From assembly GCA_023447335.1 (NCBI GenBank), contig JAEXOD010000201.1, forward strand, positions 1 to 64,000: 64,000 bases of DNA, written 5' to 3'. Position 1 is the first letter of the stretch. Each line of letters opens with the position of its first letter. A program made the translations under genes and the position numbers. Of this stretch, positions 62,532 through 64,000 are shown in pieces. This DNA comes from Bacteroidota bacterium. Lineage in GTDB: Bacteria > Bacteroidota > Ignavibacteria > Ignavibacteriales > Melioribacteraceae. Under the pieces are notes generated by a model, which worked only from the letters and a program-made list of their open reading frames with translations, had not been told where the DNA came from and did not search any database.

Positions 62532-63812
62532 TTATTCCTCTACTATCGCATTAATTTGATCAATAAAATTGGGATTTGAAATATTTACGCAATCAAAATC
62601 TTTTACTATACCACCCGAATTTAATAACATTGAAAGTATTCCGAATGTCATTGCAATACGATGATCCCCGTAACTATCATAATTTACTAATTTATCTAGA
62701 GCATTCCCTTTTAGAATAAAACCATTTTTATATTCTTCTACTTCAATTCCTACATTTTTATAATTTTCAACTAATGCTTTTATTCTATCTGTTTCTTTAA
62801 ATCTGAGTTCTTCTGCATTATTTATAATAAAATCCCCCTCCGCAAAAACTCCTGCCAAGCTTAATATCGGAATTTCATCAATTATGTTGGGAATTATGGA
62901 TTCATCAATTTTTATATTTTTTAATTTACTATTTTTTACTAAAATGTCACCTGACTTTTCATAATTTGTATTATACTCATTTAATATTTGGATATCACCA
63001 CCCATTTCTTTTAATATTTTAATTATCCCCGCTCGAGTTTCATTTAAAAGTACATTTTTTATAACGATTTCGCAATCAGGAACTAATAAACCTAAAACTA
63101 TAAAAAATGCAGCGGTTGAGATATCGGAAGGAACAATATATTCACCAGCCTTGGGATAATTATCATTAGAAACATGAATTATTTTTATTCCGTCTATAAA
63201 CTCAGTTTTTAAACCAAGCATTTTTTCTGTGTGATCTCTAGTAATAAATGGTTCTCGAATTATGGTTTCTTTATCAAAATGTAATCCGGCTAAAATTAAG
63301 GCGCTTTTTACTTGAGCACTCGGAACATTTAATGTATAGTCAAACGGTCTAATACTTGTTGAAGGATAGATAGTTAACGGAAGTTTCCCATCTGAAGTTT
63401 TGATATTGGCTCCAAACTTCGTTAAAGGGTCAACTACCCTTGTCATGGGTCTTTTAGAAAGTGATTCATCCCCCACAATAGTAGTTTCAAATTTCTGAAC
63501 GCATAATAATCCGGTAAGTAACCTTGAAGTTGTACCACTATTACCGGCATCAAGAGTTAAATTGCTATTATTAAATCCAAATATTCCTTTACCGTCAATA
63601 ATAATTTCTTTTTCCGAAACATCTATATTACATCCCAAATTCCTAAAACAATTAATAGTAGATTTTACATCTTCCCCGTTAGAGCAGTTTTTAATGATCG
63701 ATCTACCGAAAGCCATAGCTGCAAACATGACACTTCTGTGAGAAATTGATTTATCACCGGGTAAGTATAATAAACCCTTTAATTTTGAAATTTTATTAAA
63801 TTTTTTTTCCAT
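62532..63812 (-). CDS. aroA: 3-phosphoshikimate 1-carboxyvinyltransferase (EPSP synthase)
   Basis: The protein has LPGDKSISHRSVMFAAMA near the N-terminus (phosphoenolpyruvate/shikimate site), LDAGNSGTTSRLLTGLL near 92, SKRPMTRVVDPL near 120, PSDISTAAFFIVLGL near 230 and KETDRIKALVEN near 345, and NYDSYGDHRIAMTFGIL near 390. It makes EPSP in aromatic amino-acid synthesis. The start at 63812 (MEKKFN) is favoured because its ATG overlaps the upstream stop by one base (TAATG); an in-frame ATG at 63827 would extend it by five residues inside that gene. Length 426 is usual. Confidence 0.94.
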   Translation of the reverse strand: MEKKFNKISKLKGLLYLPGDKSISHRSVMFAAMAFGRSIIKNCSNGEDVKSTINCFRNLGCNIDVSEKEIIIDGKGIFGFNNSNLTLDAGNSGTTSRLLTGLLCVQKFETTIVGDESLSKRPMTRVVDPLTKFGANIKTSDGKLPLTIYPSTSIRPFDYTLNVPSAQVKSALILAGLHFDKETIIREPFITRDHTEKMLGLKTEFIDGIKIIHVSNDNYPKAGEYIVPSDISTAAFFIVLGLLVPDCEIVIKNVLLNETRAGIIKILKEMGGDIQILNEYNTNYEKSGDILVKNSKLKNIKIDESIIPNIIDEIPILSLAGVFAEGDFIINNAEELRFKETDRIKALVENYKNVGIEVEEYKNGFILKGNALDKLVNYDSYGDHRIAMTFGILSMLLNSGGIVKDFDCVNISNPNFIDQINAIVEE

Positions 63813-64000
63813 TAATATGAACACCATTTATCTATTAAATTTTCATACTCATCATTATTCAATGATTGCTTATCATATAATCCTGCAGCCAATCTTTGAC
63901 GTAAAACTTCATACATAGTTACCGAAACTGCTACAGAAACATTTAAAGACTGCGCCATACCAAACATCGGTATATATATCAGTTCATCACAAAGATTTTC
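63812..64000 (-). CDS. SpoU/TrmH-family RNA 2'-O-methyltransferase, 3' part only
   Basis: Translating the minus strand from the right edge gives 62 codons ending in TAA at 63814-63812. The visible part contains IPMFGMAQSLNVSVAVSVTM, which is motif 3 of the SpoU/TrmH knot (SAM-binding and dimer region), then YEVLRQRLAAGLYDKQSL. The N-terminal part lies outside the window. By similarity it is likely the tRNA Gm18 methyltransferase TrmH, but other SpoU enzymes share this end. It is upstream of aroA in the same operon. Confidence 0.85.
   Translation of the reverse strand, partial: ENLCDELIYIPMFGMAQSLNVSVAVSVTMYEVLRQRLAAGLYDKQSLNNDEYENLIDKWCSY

Noticed and set aside
1..64000. CRISPR arrays, IS elements, prophage or integrase genes
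   Set aside because: No repeat arrays, transposase or integrase motifs, or terminal inverted repeats were found; the gene order is chromosomal.

Overview
The window is strongly AT-rich, densely coded and looks chromosomal. It suggests an anaerobic or facultatively anaerobic member of the Bacteroidota/Chlorobi/Ignavibacteriota group, most likely Ignavibacteria. The main clue is a C-terminal type IX secretion sorting domain (NYPNPFNPTT...) on a secreted M23 peptidase. Others are the GlmU-like nucleotidyltransferase of Bacteroidota type, BshC (bacillithiol-type thiol), pyruvoyl-dependent arginine decarboxylase and trimeric NADH-dependent [FeFe] hydrogenases. The taxonomy is inference. No phage, IS element, CRISPR array or rRNA operon is visible.

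Layout. 1-3208 (+): 3' part of a POT peptide transporter, a GlmU-like sugar nucleotidyltransferase and nagB. 3255-10742 (+): an NFACT/RqcH-type protein, then a tightly packed run of membrane rhodanese, MauE/DoxX-like protein, three family-9 glycosyltransferases, a homocysteine S-methyltransferase and ispE. 24396-12221 (-): a ten-gene hydrogenase/sensor operon. It starts with a full-length HydC-HydB-HydA trimer. Next come an H-cluster protein fused to a histidine kinase (HydS-type), a lone receiver, a receiver-PAS-kinase hybrid and a second lone receiver. A second, smaller HydC-HydB-HydA trimer follows, and the operon closes with a strong intrinsic terminator. A membrane histidine kinase with a RegB-like loop lies just beyond the terminator (12156-10720).

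24538-34269: a secreted protein, an MFS sugar-type transporter, a lipoprotein, smpB, tyrS, arginine decarboxylase, two serine tRNAs with terminators, a class A beta-lactamase-like protein, a chemoreceptor and a secreted protein of unknown role. 34287-47028: the T9SS M23 peptidase, saccharopine dehydrogenase-like protein, Ppx/GppA, another GT9, a deoxynucleoside kinase, folK, folB, an EamA transporter, a YfiH-family protein, a trans-sulfuration enzyme, a MORN/YwqK protein and a SET-domain protein lacking an ATG. 47032-52278: MtgA, a cyclic-nucleotide-gated K+ channel, an M14 peptidase, an AlaX-type editing protein and a site-2 protease. 52278-59744 (-): an overlapping eight-gene envelope cassette with two radical SAM enzymes, two QxxRW glycosyltransferases, a CE4 deacetylase, a flippase-like membrane protein and two DUF1207-like outer-membrane proteins at the two ends. 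59823-64000: bshC, an orphan MalK/UgpC-type ABC ATPase, aroA and the 3' end of a trmH-like methyltransferase cut by the window edge.

The most notable system is the hydrogenase operon. Two [FeFe] hydrogenases with differently built NADH-dehydrogenase subunits flank a signalling block whose input is itself a degenerate H-cluster. None of its three signalling outputs carries a DNA-binding domain. The second most notable is the envelope cassette, whose product cannot be named from sequence.
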